Source: an uncultured Clostridia bacterium
GTDB lineage: Bacteria > Bacillota > Clostridia > TANB77 > CAG-508
Reading direction: 5' to 3'
Length of the DNA: 61,868 nucleotides
NCBI GenBank assembly: GCA_934154445.1
Contig: CAKPGC010000009.1
Span: forward strand, 1-61,868
Part shown: positions 42,784 through 52,489 of the stretch, in pieces
How positions within the stretch are numbered: position 1 is the stretch's first letter
Layout of the letters: every line of letters begins with the position of its first letter
Notes under the pieces: model-generated
Told to the model about the DNA's origin: nothing
Seen by the model: only the letters and a program-made list of their open reading frames with translations
Databases searched by the model: none
Position numbers and translations under genes: made by a program

Positions 42784-43677
42784 ATGAAAAAAAGAATTTC
42801 TATATTTTTAATAATTATAATACTTATTATTTTAATGGTATTTGGAGTCACAAAAATAAATAAAGGAAAAATAAAATTAACTCAATTATCTTCACATTCA
42901 AAAGATCGAATGATGGGCTATATAGTAAGGACACAAAACGGAAAAACAATAGTAATAGATGGTGGAATGAGCAAAGATGCAGATAATTTAAAAGAATTTT
43001 TAAATAAATATAATAATCATATAGATTATTGGTTTATAACACATCCACATATAGACCATGCAGGAGCATTTATAAATATAATAGACAATGATAATAACAT
43101 CAAAATAGATAATATATATTATTCTGCAAATGATTTAGATTGGTATAAAGAATATGCTGGTGCTAGAGCAAGTGAGGTAGAAGATTTTTATAGAGCATTA
43201 GAAAGTGCCAAAATTAAACAGGTGGAAAAACAACCACAAATAGGTGACGTTATAAAAATCGACAATGTAAAGATAGAAATTCTTGGAATAAATAATCCAG
43301 AAATAACAACAAATCCTATCAATAATTCAAGTATGGTATTTAAATTAAAAGTAAATAATAAATCAATATTATTTTTAGGCGATACAGGAGAAGAAAGTTC
43401 AGATAAACTAGTAAAAGAATACGGCAAAAAACTAAAAAGCGATATAGTTCAAGTAGCACATCATGGACAGCAAGGTGCAACAGAAGAATTATATAAACTT
43501 GTAGATCCTGAAATCTGTTTATGGCCAACAGAAGAATGGCTATGGGACAATGATGGAGGCAAAGGATATAATACAGGAACATTTAAAACCCTAGAAACAA
43601 GGGCGTGGATGGAAAAATTAAACGTTAAAAAGAATTATGTAGCTAAAGATGGAGATATTACAATAGAAATAGAATAA
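42784..43677 (+). CDS. Membrane-anchored metallo-beta-lactamase fold hydrolase
   Basis: A 297-residue protein with an N-terminal membrane anchor (about 4-24) and an MBL-fold domain. The zinc site is clear: H87, H89, D91 and H92 in HPHIDHAG, with FLGDTGEES and VAHHGQQGA further on. The fold is the ComEC-C type, but the DNA-channel part of ComEC is absent. Facing outside, it could cleave a phosphoester or ester on the exported polymer, comparable to the MBL-fold phosphorylcholine esterase of pneumococci; that is inference. It starts two bases after the wzt stop, so it is tightly coupled to export. Confidence 0.85.
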   Translation: MKKRISIFLIIIILIILMVFGVTKINKGKIKLTQLSSHSKDRMMGYIVRTQNGKTIVIDGGMSKDADNLKEFLNKYNNHIDYWFITHPHIDHAGAFINIIDNDNNIKIDNIYYSANDLDWYKEYAGARASEVEDFYRALESAKIKQVEKQPQIGDVIKIDNVKIEILGINNPEITTNPINNSSMVFKLKVNNKSILFLGDTGEESSDKLVKEYGKKLKSDIVQVAHHGQQGATEELYKLVDPEICLWPTEEWLWDNDGGKGYNTGTFKTLETRAWMEKLNVKKNYVAKDGDITIEIE

Positions 43678-43689
43678 AGAGGTAAATTT

Positions 43690-44682
43690 ATGGATGAAAC
43701 AATAGATATATTACTCGCAACTTATAATGGTGATAAATATTTAAAAGAACAAATCGAAAGTATTTTAAATCAAACTTATTCCAACATAAAACTAATAATA
43801 TCAGATGATTGTTCAACAGACAAAACAAGAGAAATCATAAAAGAATATGAAAAAAAAGATAGCAGAGTAAAAGGTTACTTCAATGAAAAAAACTTAGGAT
43901 ATGTAAAAAACTTTGAATTCTTACTTACAAAAGTGGAAAATGAAATATATATGCTATCAGACCAGGATGATGTATGGCTACCAACTAAAATAGAACACAC
44001 ATATAAAAAATTAAAAGAAACAGATGCAGACATGGTATTTACAGATTTAGAAGTTGTAAATGAAAAATTAGAAACAATATACCCATCATTTAATGATTTT
44101 ATGTTACTCTCAAGAAAAATAAAAAAATATTTGCATAGCTATAGACTACAATATTTATATAATTGTGTAACAGGTTGTACACTAATGTCAAAAAAGAAAT
44201 TTATTGAAATGATATTGCCAATACCAACAGAATCAAAATATGCAATTCATGATACTTGGATAGCATGTACGATTGCAAACAATGGTAAAATGGAGTATTT
44301 AGATGAAAAAACAATAAAATATAGGCAACACGGTAATAATCAGGTTGGAACAGATAAAATATCACATAAATTTTCAAAACTACAGCAGGTTAGAGATTTA
44401 TTCATTGAAGTAAAATTGGGATTATTTAAAACTTATGTAGAAAATGATAGGATATTTAGCGATGAATTAAAAGAAAAAAATAAAAAAGCATTAAATTATT
44501 TTGAAATGATAAAAGATAAAAAACACATTAACCTAAGACAATGGAATGTATTTCATGATTTATATAAAACAGAAACATTAAGTTATTATCTATTAAATTT
44601 CTTTATTATGAACTTACCAGGAATATCAAAGGGATTATTTGCTATTAGATATGGTATTTTAAAAATATTAGGAAAAAGGTAA
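43690..44682 (+). CDS. GT2 family glycosyltransferase (rhamnosyltransferase-like)
   Basis: A 330-residue GT2 enzyme closely similar in layout to the one at 35267: IDILLATYNGDKYL, SILNQTYSNIKLIISDDCST, and the metal site SDQDDVWLPTKIEHTY near 94, then IHDTWIACTIA and KYRQHGNNQVG. This form is typical of putative rhamnosyltransferases. AAAGAGG precedes the ATG. It lies between the MBL protein and the WbdD-like gene in one operon. Confidence 0.92.
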   Translation: MDETIDILLATYNGDKYLKEQIESILNQTYSNIKLIISDDCSTDKTREIIKEYEKKDSRVKGYFNEKNLGYVKNFEFLLTKVENEIYMLSDQDDVWLPTKIEHTYKKLKETDADMVFTDLEVVNEKLETIYPSFNDFMLLSRKIKKYLHSYRLQYLYNCVTGCTLMSKKKFIEMILPIPTESKYAIHDTWIACTIANNGKMEYLDEKTIKYRQHGNNQVGTDKISHKFSKLQQVRDLFIEVKLGLFKTYVENDRIFSDELKEKNKKALNYFEMIKDKKHINLRQWNVFHDLYKTETLSYYLLNFFIMNLPGISKGLFAIRYGILKILGKR

Positions 44683-44714
44683 TATTCAAGCCTTAAGAAA
44701 GGAGTGAATTTTAT

Positions 44715-46163
44715 ATGAAATTCACAGATTGGTATGAATTAGAAAAAGATGCCAAAGTTCTTATTGTTGAAAAAAATATTGAAACAATAGAACAATATAA
44801 AAAAGATAAATATGATTATATTTATTTAAATGGAATTTTAGAAAATGCAAATAATTTTTTTAAAACCACTAATCCTTATTTAGATTTACTTAGCTTTTTT
44901 AAAGAATTATTGACTGAAAAAGGTACATTATTTATAGCTATTAATAATGCTAAAGGAGTCCAATATATTGTAGGAAAGAAAAGTGAACATTGTGAGAAAA
45001 TATATGACTCATTAAAAAATCAATTTAACAATGGGAAACTTTTTACTAAAAAAGAGTTAGAAAGTATAATATCAATTTTAGGGTTTGAAAATAAAAAAGT
45101 GTACTATCCATTACCTAATTATGAAAAACCAAATGTTATTTTTACAGATAATTATTTACCAGATAATAGCAATAGTAAATTAAATTACAATGTTATATAT
45201 AATGAAGAAAGCCTAATAGTTCAAAGTGAAATAGATCTTTTAAAAGTAATGATAAGTGAAAATAAATTTACTGAGTTCACAAATTCATATATAATAGAAC
45301 TTTCAAATAAACCAATAAAGAATAATTATAAATATTATAGTTTTAACAATATGAGAAAAGATAAGTATTCTTTAATATTAAAAATGAATGATGAATATGC
45401 AATCAAGATTCCACAAACAGAAAAAGCAAAACAACATATTATAAATATTAATAGTATTGCAAATAAATTAAGAGAAAAAGATTTTAATATAGCAGAAGAA
45501 GAACAGCAAGATATAGTAAAAAGTAAACTAATAGAATATCCACAATTTGATGAATATATAATTTCATTAATTGATGAAAACAAGTTTAATGAAGTTTATC
45601 AAACAATAGATAATTGGTATAATTATATCCAAAGTAAATTAAAGCCAGATGAGAACGGCTTTGTGAAAGATGGATTTATAGATATGGTTTTCGAAAACAC
45701 ATTTTATAATCAAACTGAAAATGAATTTATATTTTTTGACCAAGAATGGTATAAGGAAAATATACCAATAAAATTTATAATATATAGAGCAATAAAAAAT
45801 TTATATGCACACAATCCAAAAATTAGAAATTTTATTTCTGAAGAAGAAATGTTAAACAGATATAATATCAAAGTTGATGAGTATCAAATCCAAGAAGAAC
45901 AAATGCAAGAAGAAGTAATAGATACGAAAAAAAGAGAATTTTATTCAAAACAGTATGAGTATATGATAAGCTCAGAAGAATTAAAACAAATAGTAAAAGA
46001 TGTAAAAAAACTAGATAAAGATAACATAGAATTAGTAAAAGGTGTAGAATCATTAAGAAATCAAATAAAAGAGAAAGAAGATATCATAAAACAACTTGAG
46101 CAAGAAAAAGTTAGTAAAAAAATTTTAAGAAAAATAAAACAAAAAATTATAAAAAAAGGATAG
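44715..46163 (+). CDS. WbdD-like methyltransferase remnant-kinase-coiled-coil protein
   Basis: A 482-residue protein with three parts. Residues 1-155 resemble the second half of a class I methyltransferase (YDYIYLNGILEN, LFIAINNAKGVQYIVG, KKVYYPLPNYEKP) but the SAM loop ExGxGxG is missing. Residues about 200-385 look kinase-like: possible ATP lysine K231 (YAIKIPQ), a D-x4-N catalytic loop at D323-N328 (IDMVFENTF) and a metal DxE at D342-E344 (FFDQEWY). Residues about 390-475 are charged heptad-like coiled coil. The same order is known from WbdD, which caps O9a chains with methyl phosphate and sets their length. It has AAAGGAGTG upstream. Confidence 0.75.
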   Translation: MKFTDWYELEKDAKVLIVEKNIETIEQYKKDKYDYIYLNGILENANNFFKTTNPYLDLLSFFKELLTEKGTLFIAINNAKGVQYIVGKKSEHCEKIYDSLKNQFNNGKLFTKKELESIISILGFENKKVYYPLPNYEKPNVIFTDNYLPDNSNSKLNYNVIYNEESLIVQSEIDLLKVMISENKFTEFTNSYIIELSNKPIKNNYKYYSFNNMRKDKYSLILKMNDEYAIKIPQTEKAKQHIININSIANKLREKDFNIAEEEQQDIVKSKLIEYPQFDEYIISLIDENKFNEVYQTIDNWYNYIQSKLKPDENGFVKDGFIDMVFENTFYNQTENEFIFFDQEWYKENIPIKFIIYRAIKNLYAHNPKIRNFISEEEMLNRYNIKVDEYQIQEEQMQEEVIDTKKREFYSKQYEYMISSEELKQIVKDVKKLDKDNIELVKGVESLRNQIKEKEDIIKQLEQEKVSKKILRKIKQKIIKKG

Positions 46164-46167
46164 AAAA

Positions 46168-47928
46168 ATGCTAAAAAAAATAATGTTAAAAATATACAAA
46201 AAAATATTTAAATATACCCCACAAGAAAAATTTGACTTAGAAGAAAATCAAAATTATCAAAAATGGATAGAAAAATATGAACCTAAATATAATGAACTAG
46301 AAAAACAAAGAGAAACAAAATTTGAATATAATCCTAAAATTAGTATTGTAGTTCCAATGTATAATACACCAGAAAAATATTTTAAGGAATTATTAGAATC
46401 AATAACTGAACAAACTTATGAAAATTGGGAATTATGCTTAGCAGATGGAAGTCCTAAAAGAGCAGAATATTTAGAAGATTTAATACAACCATTAGGAGAT
46501 AAAATAAAATATAAACTTCTAAGTGAAAATAAAGGAATATCAGGAAATTCAAACGAAGCATTAAAATTAGTAACAGGTGATTTTATAGCACTACTAGACC
46601 ACGATGACATAATACCTAAATTTGCATTATATGAAATAGTAAAAACCATTAATGAGAATCCAGATGTTGATTTCATATATACAGATGAAGACAAAATATT
46701 AGAAGAAAATAAAAAAAGAATTTCACCTCATTTTAAACAGGATTATGCACTAGATACATTAAGGAGTTATAATTATATTTGTCATTTCAGTATATTTAAA
46801 AAAGAACTTATGGACAAGCTTGGCGGATTTAATAGTGAATTTGATGGAAGTCAAGATTATGATTTGATCCTAAGAGCCACAGAACAGGCAAAACAAATAG
46901 TTCATATACCTAAAATCTTATACAATTGGAGAATTAGTAGTACATCAGTTGCATCAGGAGCAGCAGCAAAACCGTATGCTTATGAGGCAGCCAAAAGAGC
47001 AATATTAGCAAGTATAGAAAGACATGGAATACAAGGTGCCAAAGTAGAAGATTCAAGAATAATTGGTTTATATAAAGTAACATATCCAGTAAAAGGTGAA
47101 CCTAAAATATCAATTATAATACCAAATAAAGACCATAAAAAAGACCTAAAAAGATGTATAAAATCAATATTAAAATCAACATACAAAAATTATGAAATAA
47201 TAATAGTTGAAAACAATAGTAAAGAAAAAAATATATTTAAATATTATAAAAAATTAGAAAAAAATCCAAACATCAAAATAGAAAAATGTGAGATGTCAAT
47301 ATTTAACTATTCAAAATTAAATAATTATGGAGCAAGCAAAGCAAGTGGAGAATATTTTGTATTTTTAAATAATGATACAAAAATAATAACAAATAATTGG
47401 TTAGAAACAATTATAAGTAATTGCCAAAGGGAAGAAATAGGAGCAATAGGTGCAAAATTAATATACAAAAATAAAATGATTCAACACGCAGGAGTTGTGT
47501 TAAATTTAACTGGAACAGCAGGGCATGTAAATTGGAATGAAAAAGAAAATAATCCAGGATATTTTGGAAGAATAATGATACAACAAAATGTAAGTGCTGT
47601 TACAGGGGCATTACTTGGCGTATCAAAAAAAGTCTTTGAAGAAGTAAAAGGATTTGATGAAACATTTCCAATATCATACAATGACGTGGACTTTTGTTTA
47701 AAAATACAAGATACAGGGAAATTGATAACATATAACCCTTACATTGTGGCATATCATTATGAATCACAATCAAGAGGATATGAGGATACAGAAGAAAAAC
47801 AGAAAAGATTAAAAAAGGAAGAAAGTAAATTAAAGAAAAAATGGAAGAAATATTTTGATGTTACAGATAAATATTATAGTCCTAATTTAAGAACTGATGT
47901 ACCTAATATGAGAATAAAGTTTAATTAG
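46168..47928 (+). CDS. Dual-domain GT2 glycosyltransferase
   Basis: A 586-residue enzyme with two GT2 domains in tandem. Domain one (about 50-300) has ISIVVPMYNTPEKYF, LADGSPKR and the metal site LLDHDDIIP; domain two (about 310-560) has ISIIIPNKDHKKDL, IIVENNS, FLNNDTKI and TGALLGVSKKVFEEV. Such double enzymes make alternating linkages in rhamnan and O-antigen polymers. It starts four bases after the preceding stop. A Lys-rich, positively charged N-terminal end may bind the membrane. Confidence 0.93.
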   Translation: MLKKIMLKIYKKIFKYTPQEKFDLEENQNYQKWIEKYEPKYNELEKQRETKFEYNPKISIVVPMYNTPEKYFKELLESITEQTYENWELCLADGSPKRAEYLEDLIQPLGDKIKYKLLSENKGISGNSNEALKLVTGDFIALLDHDDIIPKFALYEIVKTINENPDVDFIYTDEDKILEENKKRISPHFKQDYALDTLRSYNYICHFSIFKKELMDKLGGFNSEFDGSQDYDLILRATEQAKQIVHIPKILYNWRISSTSVASGAAAKPYAYEAAKRAILASIERHGIQGAKVEDSRIIGLYKVTYPVKGEPKISIIIPNKDHKKDLKRCIKSILKSTYKNYEIIIVENNSKEKNIFKYYKKLEKNPNIKIEKCEMSIFNYSKLNNYGASKASGEYFVFLNNDTKIITNNWLETIISNCQREEIGAIGAKLIYKNKMIQHAGVVLNLTGTAGHVNWNEKENNPGYFGRIMIQQNVSAVTGALLGVSKKVFEEVKGFDETFPISYNDVDFCLKIQDTGKLITYNPYIVAYHYESQSRGYEDTEEKQKRLKKEESKLKKKWKKYFDVTDKYYSPNLRTDVPNMRIKFN

Positions 47929-47954
47929 ATAATTTTGTTTTTATGTTTACGCGG

Positions 47955-47982
47955 TATTTCAAAACAATATATTATTGAAATA
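47955..47982 (+). promoter_or_regulatory. Inverted repeat upstream of the next GT2 gene
   Basis: TATTTCAA (47955-47962) and TTGAAATA (47975-47982) flank a 12-base loop in the 99-base gap. A TAAAAT follows near 48000. The repeat could be a weak terminator or an attenuator, but the signals are ordinary. Confidence 0.35.
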
Positions 47983-48027
47983 TAAATAAAATATTTAGGT
48001 AAAATTAGAAAACGAAAGGAATTAACA

Positions 48028-49722
48028 ATGAAATTTGATATAGTAATAGTAACATATAATTCAAAAAAATGGATGAAAAATTGCATAGATAGTATAGAAA
48101 AACAAACAAATTTTAACTTAAAAGACATTAATCTATACATTGTAGACAATGGATCAAAAGACGGAACACAAGACTATATAACAGAACGTAGCCAAAACAC
48201 AAACTTAGGTAAAATAGAACTTGTAGTAACAGGCAAAAATCTAGGGTTTGGAAAAGCAAATAACTATGGATTTGAAAAAGGAAATTCAGAATTTGTTTTT
48301 TTCTTAAATCCTGATACAGAATTAATGAAAGATACTATGTATGAATTAAAAGAAACAATTAAAAATTCATCAAATGATTTTGGAATGTGGGAATGTAGGC
48401 AAAAACCTTATGAACATCCAAAAATGTATAATATTTTAACAGGAGAAACAACATGGGCTTCTGGAGCATGTTTCGTAGCCAGAAGAGAAGTACTTAAAAA
48501 AGTTGGTGGATTTGACAAAAACATTTTTATGTATGCAGAAGATGTTGATTTAAGTTGGAATGTTAGATTACATGGATATAAAATAAAATATGTTCCAAAA
48601 GCCGTGGTTGTTCACTATTGCTATAAAGAAGCAGGAGAAGTAAAACCTGTACAATATTATAATAGTATAATAAACAATCTAAACTTAAGAAGAAAATATG
48701 GATCTTTACGACAAAGATTAGCATGGTATAAGCACTTTTATAGAGTGCTAAAAGGTTCAACACCATTTAGATATGCAAAAAGAAATTTAGTAAAGCAATA
48801 TTTTAAAAACTTAAAATATACAACATATTATACAGGTTGGAGAAATAAACCAGAAAACAAAGAATATTTTTCAAAATTTGAACCAAAATTTGTATATTTT
48901 GATTATGAGTATGTAAGACAAGGAGATTTTGAGCCAATAGAAACAAAGTTGGAAAATGAACCTTTAGTTTCAGTTATTGTTAGAACTTGTGGAAGACCAA
49001 ATGTCTTAAGAGAAACTCTTATATCTCTAAGAAATCAAACTTACAAAAACATAGAAGTTGTAATAGTTGAAGATGGAGAAAACAAATCTGAGAAAATGAT
49101 TAAAGAAGAATTTTCAGATTTAAATATTGTATATAAAGCAACAGGTGAAAAACAGGGAAGATGTAAAGTTGGAAATTTGGGAATGAAATTATCAAGTGGA
49201 AAATATTTAAACTTCTTAGATGATGATGATTTATTCTTTGCTGATCATGTTGAAACTTTAGTACAAGCATTAGAAAAACATAACAAATACAAAATAGCAT
49301 ATTCAACATCATTTGAAACAAAAATAGAAGTGAAATCAAGAGAACCAAAGTATGAGTACATTGAGGAATCAAGAGTTCTTGTTCATAATAGACCATTTTC
49401 TAGAATCAGGCTTATAGACATAAACTTATTCCCAATTCAGGCAGTTATGTTTGAAAAAAGTGTATACGAAAAGTTTGGAGGTTTTGATTTAGAGTTAGAT
49501 AATTTGGAAGATTGGGAAATGTGGCAAAGATATTCTACTGAAAATGCATATCTATATGTACCAAAAACAACATCTTTGTATAGAGTACCTGCAAAACAAG
49601 AGAATTATAAAGAAAGACAAAAAGAATTAAACTCATATTATGAGAAAGCTAAAGAAAAGATTAATTCTAGAAACATAATAATAAAACCAGAAGAATTATT
49701 AGAAGAAATTAAAAATATATAA
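48028..49722 (+). CDS. Dual-domain GT2 glycosyltransferase
   Basis: A 564-residue enzyme with two GT2 domains. The first (about 1-270) belongs to the rhamnosyltransferase WbbL-like group: IVIVTYNSKKWM, YIVDNGSKDGT, FLNPDTELM, FMYAEDVDLSWN. The second (about 310-540) opens with VSVIVRTCGRPNVL and has FLDDDDLFFADH and NLEDWEMWQRY. AAAGGAA precedes the ATG. Together with the gene at 46168 it provides four GT-A active sites, enough for a complex repeat unit. Confidence 0.93.
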   Translation: MKFDIVIVTYNSKKWMKNCIDSIEKQTNFNLKDINLYIVDNGSKDGTQDYITERSQNTNLGKIELVVTGKNLGFGKANNYGFEKGNSEFVFFLNPDTELMKDTMYELKETIKNSSNDFGMWECRQKPYEHPKMYNILTGETTWASGACFVARREVLKKVGGFDKNIFMYAEDVDLSWNVRLHGYKIKYVPKAVVVHYCYKEAGEVKPVQYYNSIINNLNLRRKYGSLRQRLAWYKHFYRVLKGSTPFRYAKRNLVKQYFKNLKYTTYYTGWRNKPENKEYFSKFEPKFVYFDYEYVRQGDFEPIETKLENEPLVSVIVRTCGRPNVLRETLISLRNQTYKNIEVVIVEDGENKSEKMIKEEFSDLNIVYKATGEKQGRCKVGNLGMKLSSGKYLNFLDDDDLFFADHVETLVQALEKHNKYKIAYSTSFETKIEVKSREPKYEYIEESRVLVHNRPFSRIRLIDINLFPIQAVMFEKSVYEKFGGFDLELDNLEDWEMWQRYSTENAYLYVPKTTSLYRVPAKQENYKERQKELNSYYEKAKEKINSRNIIIKPEELLEEIKNI

Positions 49723-49736
49723 CAGGAGATAATATA

Positions 49737-51440
49737 ATGGAAAAAGTTAAAAACATTTTTAAATACAAGTGCAACAATAAACTATATATTTTTTTTAAAT
49801 ACATTGCCACAACAATTTTTGCTTTAACAATTTTTTGGGATAGCCTTATAAAATTAAACACTAATAAAATACATGGAACATTAAAAGATATATATTTTAC
49901 AAATATCAATTTTAAAAACATTATGATTGGCATAATTTCATGGGTAATTACATTCACTATATTAACTATTATTGAATTGTTAGTATCAAGAATTGAAAAA
50001 AATTATTATATAAAAAATGAAAACAAACCTAAGAAAAAAAGAGTATTTTTTTTGGTGTTCGCAATTATAATTTTATTATGGATGCCTTATATATTAACTT
50101 ACTTCCCAGGTGGAATATTTGCAGACACAAAAGCTAGTATATTACAATGTATACATTTAATGGAATATGATAATGCAAATCCTATAGTATATACATTACT
50201 AATAAAAGTTTTCTTGAAAATTGGAGATTTATGTAATTCGCCACAAATAGGAATAAATGCATTTGGAATATTTCAAATAACTGTTATGGCTGCTGTATTG
50301 GCATACTTTGTGTATTGGTTATATAAAAAGAATTTTTCATATTTTATTTTAGCAATAATTACATTATTTTTTGGTATATTTAAATTGTTTCCATTATATG
50401 CATTGTCAATATGGAAAGACACACCATTTTGTTTAGTACTTTTCTTGTACATTATAAATATAGCAGAAATTGTTACTAAAAAAGGGAAAAATCTTAATGA
50501 AATAAAAGAATTAATTATATATTCATTGCTAATGATTGCAGTGTCATTCTTAAGAAATAATGGATTCTATGTTATTATTGCAACAACTTTTGTAGTATTT
50601 GTTGTATATAGAAGAAATAAAATATTAAAATTTGGAATTACAGCACTTATAACAATTATTCTTATTTATGCTGTTAAGGGACCATTATTCACAACATTGG
50701 GATTAAATAAATCTTCTGGTAGTTGGAATTCTGTAATGTTAAATCAAATATTTTATGTAAGTGTAACGGACGGAAATATGACTGAAGAAGAAAGTGAATT
50801 TATAAATACAATGTGTGATAGAAACAAATTAAAAGAAGTTTATACACCGTTGCTATTTGATACATTGACACCTTTACCTGAGTTTAATTATAACTTTATA
50901 GTAACACACAACAAAGAGATAAAAAAAATATGGATCAAATTATTGATAAAAAACCCAAAGGCGTATTTAGAAGCATATTCATTAAATACATTAGGCTTCT
51001 GGGACACTACTAAAGCTTTCAAAGATGCATATACATCTCATACCAACTGGAAAAAAACAGAAGATATTATAAATGTTAAACAAACAGATTATATAAAAGA
51101 ATGGACAGGAACATCAATAAAAGACTATATTGATGTAAAGATAAGATATAGCTCTGCAATTTTTATTTTTTTAATATTATTTTCTATGTTATATACAATT
51201 CAAAATAAAAGATATAAAAATTTAATAATTTATTTACCTGCCATATTTGTGTGGGGAACAATTATGTTAGCTACTCCAATTGCTTTTAGTATGAGATATG
51301 TATATATATTAGTTTTAATGGTTCCTTTTGATTTTATAATACCATTTCTTAAAGAAAATGAACAATACAAAGAAGATAGATTAACATTAGGAGAAGGAGA
51401 AAATAAAAATGAAAATATTGATGATAGTTCCAGCATATAA
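49737..51440 (+). CDS. DUF6020-type polytopic membrane protein, likely GT-C glycosyltransferase
   Basis: A 567-residue protein with about twelve membrane helices. The extracytoplasmic motif FPGGIFADTKASILQC (about residues 122-137) followed by NANPIVYTLL, and further WKDTPFCLV and LRNNGFYV, are marks of the DUF6020 family, which lies near GT-C-like proteins in wall loci. It overlaps the next GT2 gene by 32 bases; the GT2, DUF2304 and this protein could form a unit that loads a lipid-linked sugar and adds it outside. The final function is inference. Confidence 0.8.
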   Translation: MEKVKNIFKYKCNNKLYIFFKYIATTIFALTIFWDSLIKLNTNKIHGTLKDIYFTNINFKNIMIGIISWVITFTILTIIELLVSRIEKNYYIKNENKPKKKRVFFLVFAIIILLWMPYILTYFPGGIFADTKASILQCIHLMEYDNANPIVYTLLIKVFLKIGDLCNSPQIGINAFGIFQITVMAAVLAYFVYWLYKKNFSYFILAIITLFFGIFKLFPLYALSIWKDTPFCLVLFLYIINIAEIVTKKGKNLNEIKELIIYSLLMIAVSFLRNNGFYVIIATTFVVFVVYRRNKILKFGITALITIILIYAVKGPLFTTLGLNKSSGSWNSVMLNQIFYVSVTDGNMTEEESEFINTMCDRNKLKEVYTPLLFDTLTPLPEFNYNFIVTHNKEIKKIWIKLLIKNPKAYLEAYSLNTLGFWDTTKAFKDAYTSHTNWKKTEDIINVKQTDYIKEWTGTSIKDYIDVKIRYSSAIFIFLILFSMLYTIQNKRYKNLIIYLPAIFVWGTIMLATPIAFSMRYVYILVLMVPFDFIIPFLKENEQYKEDRLTLGEGENKNENIDDSSSI

Positions 51441-52125
51441 CGAAGAAGAAAATATACTAAATACATGTCAAAAAATAAAAGAATTTAGCAAAGAATTAGA
51501 TTATATAGTAATAAATGATGGGTCTAAAGATAATACATTAAAAATATTACAAGAAAATAATTTAAATCATATTAATTTAATAAATAATTTAGGAATAGGT
51601 GGAGCTGTACAAACAGGATATAAATATGCATTTGAGAATAATTATGATATAGCCATTCAGTTTGATGGAGATGGACAACATGATATAAATTTTGTAAAAA
51701 AAATATGTGAGCCTTTAGAAAATGGACAAGCTGATATGTGTATAGGAACAAGATATCTAGATAAAACATCAAGTGAATTTCAGTCAACATTTATGAGAAG
51801 ACTAGGCTCAAGTATAATATCACTTTTTATAAAAATATGTTGCCATAAAAAAATAACAGATCCTACATCAGGATTTAGAGCGGTAAATAAAAAAGTAATA
51901 GAAGAATTTGCAAAAGAATATCCAAAAGAATATCCTGAACCAGAGTCAACAGTATCTTTGCTTGTAAATGGATACAAAATAAAAGAAGTTCCTGTAAGCA
52001 TGAACGAAAGGATAGGTGGAACTTCTTCAATAAGATTATGGAAATCTGTTGACTATATGGTAAAAGTAGTATTAGCAATAATTATAGACAGTATTAGCTT
52101 TAGAAAAAAAGGAGGTAAAAAATAA
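51409..52125 (+). CDS. DPM1-like GT2 glycosyltransferase
   Basis: A 238-residue GT2 enzyme of the dolichyl/polyprenyl-phosphate type without C-terminal membrane helices: MIVPAYNEEENIL at the start, INDGSKDNT, the metal site QFDGDGQHD near 81-89, TRYLDKTSSEFQS and TDPTSGFRAVN. It is coupled both ways: 32-base overlap with the DUF6020 gene and one-base TAATG overlap with the DUF2304 gene. GT2 plus DUF2304 is a recurrent pair, in which the small protein may anchor the enzyme. Confidence 0.93.
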   Translation: MKILMIVPAYNEEENILNTCQKIKEFSKELDYIVINDGSKDNTLKILQENNLNHINLINNLGIGGAVQTGYKYAFENNYDIAIQFDGDGQHDINFVKKICEPLENGQADMCIGTRYLDKTSSEFQSTFMRRLGSSIISLFIKICCHKKITDPTSGFRAVNKKVIEEFAKEYPKEYPEPESTVSLLVNGYKIKEVPVSMNERIGGTSSIRLWKSVDYMVKVVLAIIIDSISFRKKGGKK

Positions 52126-52484
52126 TGCAAAAACAATTAGCAATAGCATTAGTATGCATAATATTAATTTATATATTTTTTATCTTAAAAGCAGTAAAAA
52201 GAAAAAATATGAGAATTGGATATCTAATATTTTGGATGGTAACAGCTGTAGCACTAATAATATCAATATTGATACCTGATTTAATAGATAAAATTACAAA
52301 AATAATTGGATTTGAATTACCTATAAACATGATATTCAGTGTAGCAATATTTATAATTTTATATTTAATATTTGATTTGATGGCTTTAATATCAAAAGAA
52401 GAACATAAAACAACAATGCTAATACAAGAAATATCAATATTAAAAAAGAGAGTAGAAGAATTAGAAAATAATAAAAAGGAATAG
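52125..52484 (+). CDS. DUF2304 small membrane protein
   Basis: A 119-residue protein with three membrane helices (about 4-22, 34-54 and 66-88) and a short charged coiled-coil tail (ISILKKRVEELENNKKE). This is the DUF2304 layout, with the family-like RIGYLIFWMV. It is translationally coupled to the DPM1-like GT2 gene and probably acts as its membrane partner, as in other bacterial loci. Biochemical role is not established. Confidence 0.88.
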   Translation: MQKQLAIALVCIILIYIFFILKAVKRKNMRIGYLIFWMVTAVALIISILIPDLIDKITKIIGFELPINMIFSVAIFIILYLIFDLMALISKEEHKTTMLIQEISILKKRVEELENNKKE

Positions 52485-52489
52485 TAAAA

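Noticed and set aside
42784..43677. MBL protein considered as a competence protein ComEC
   Set aside because: Only the MBL domain with one anchor helix is present; the competence membrane channel and OB-like domain are missing, and no competence genes are near.
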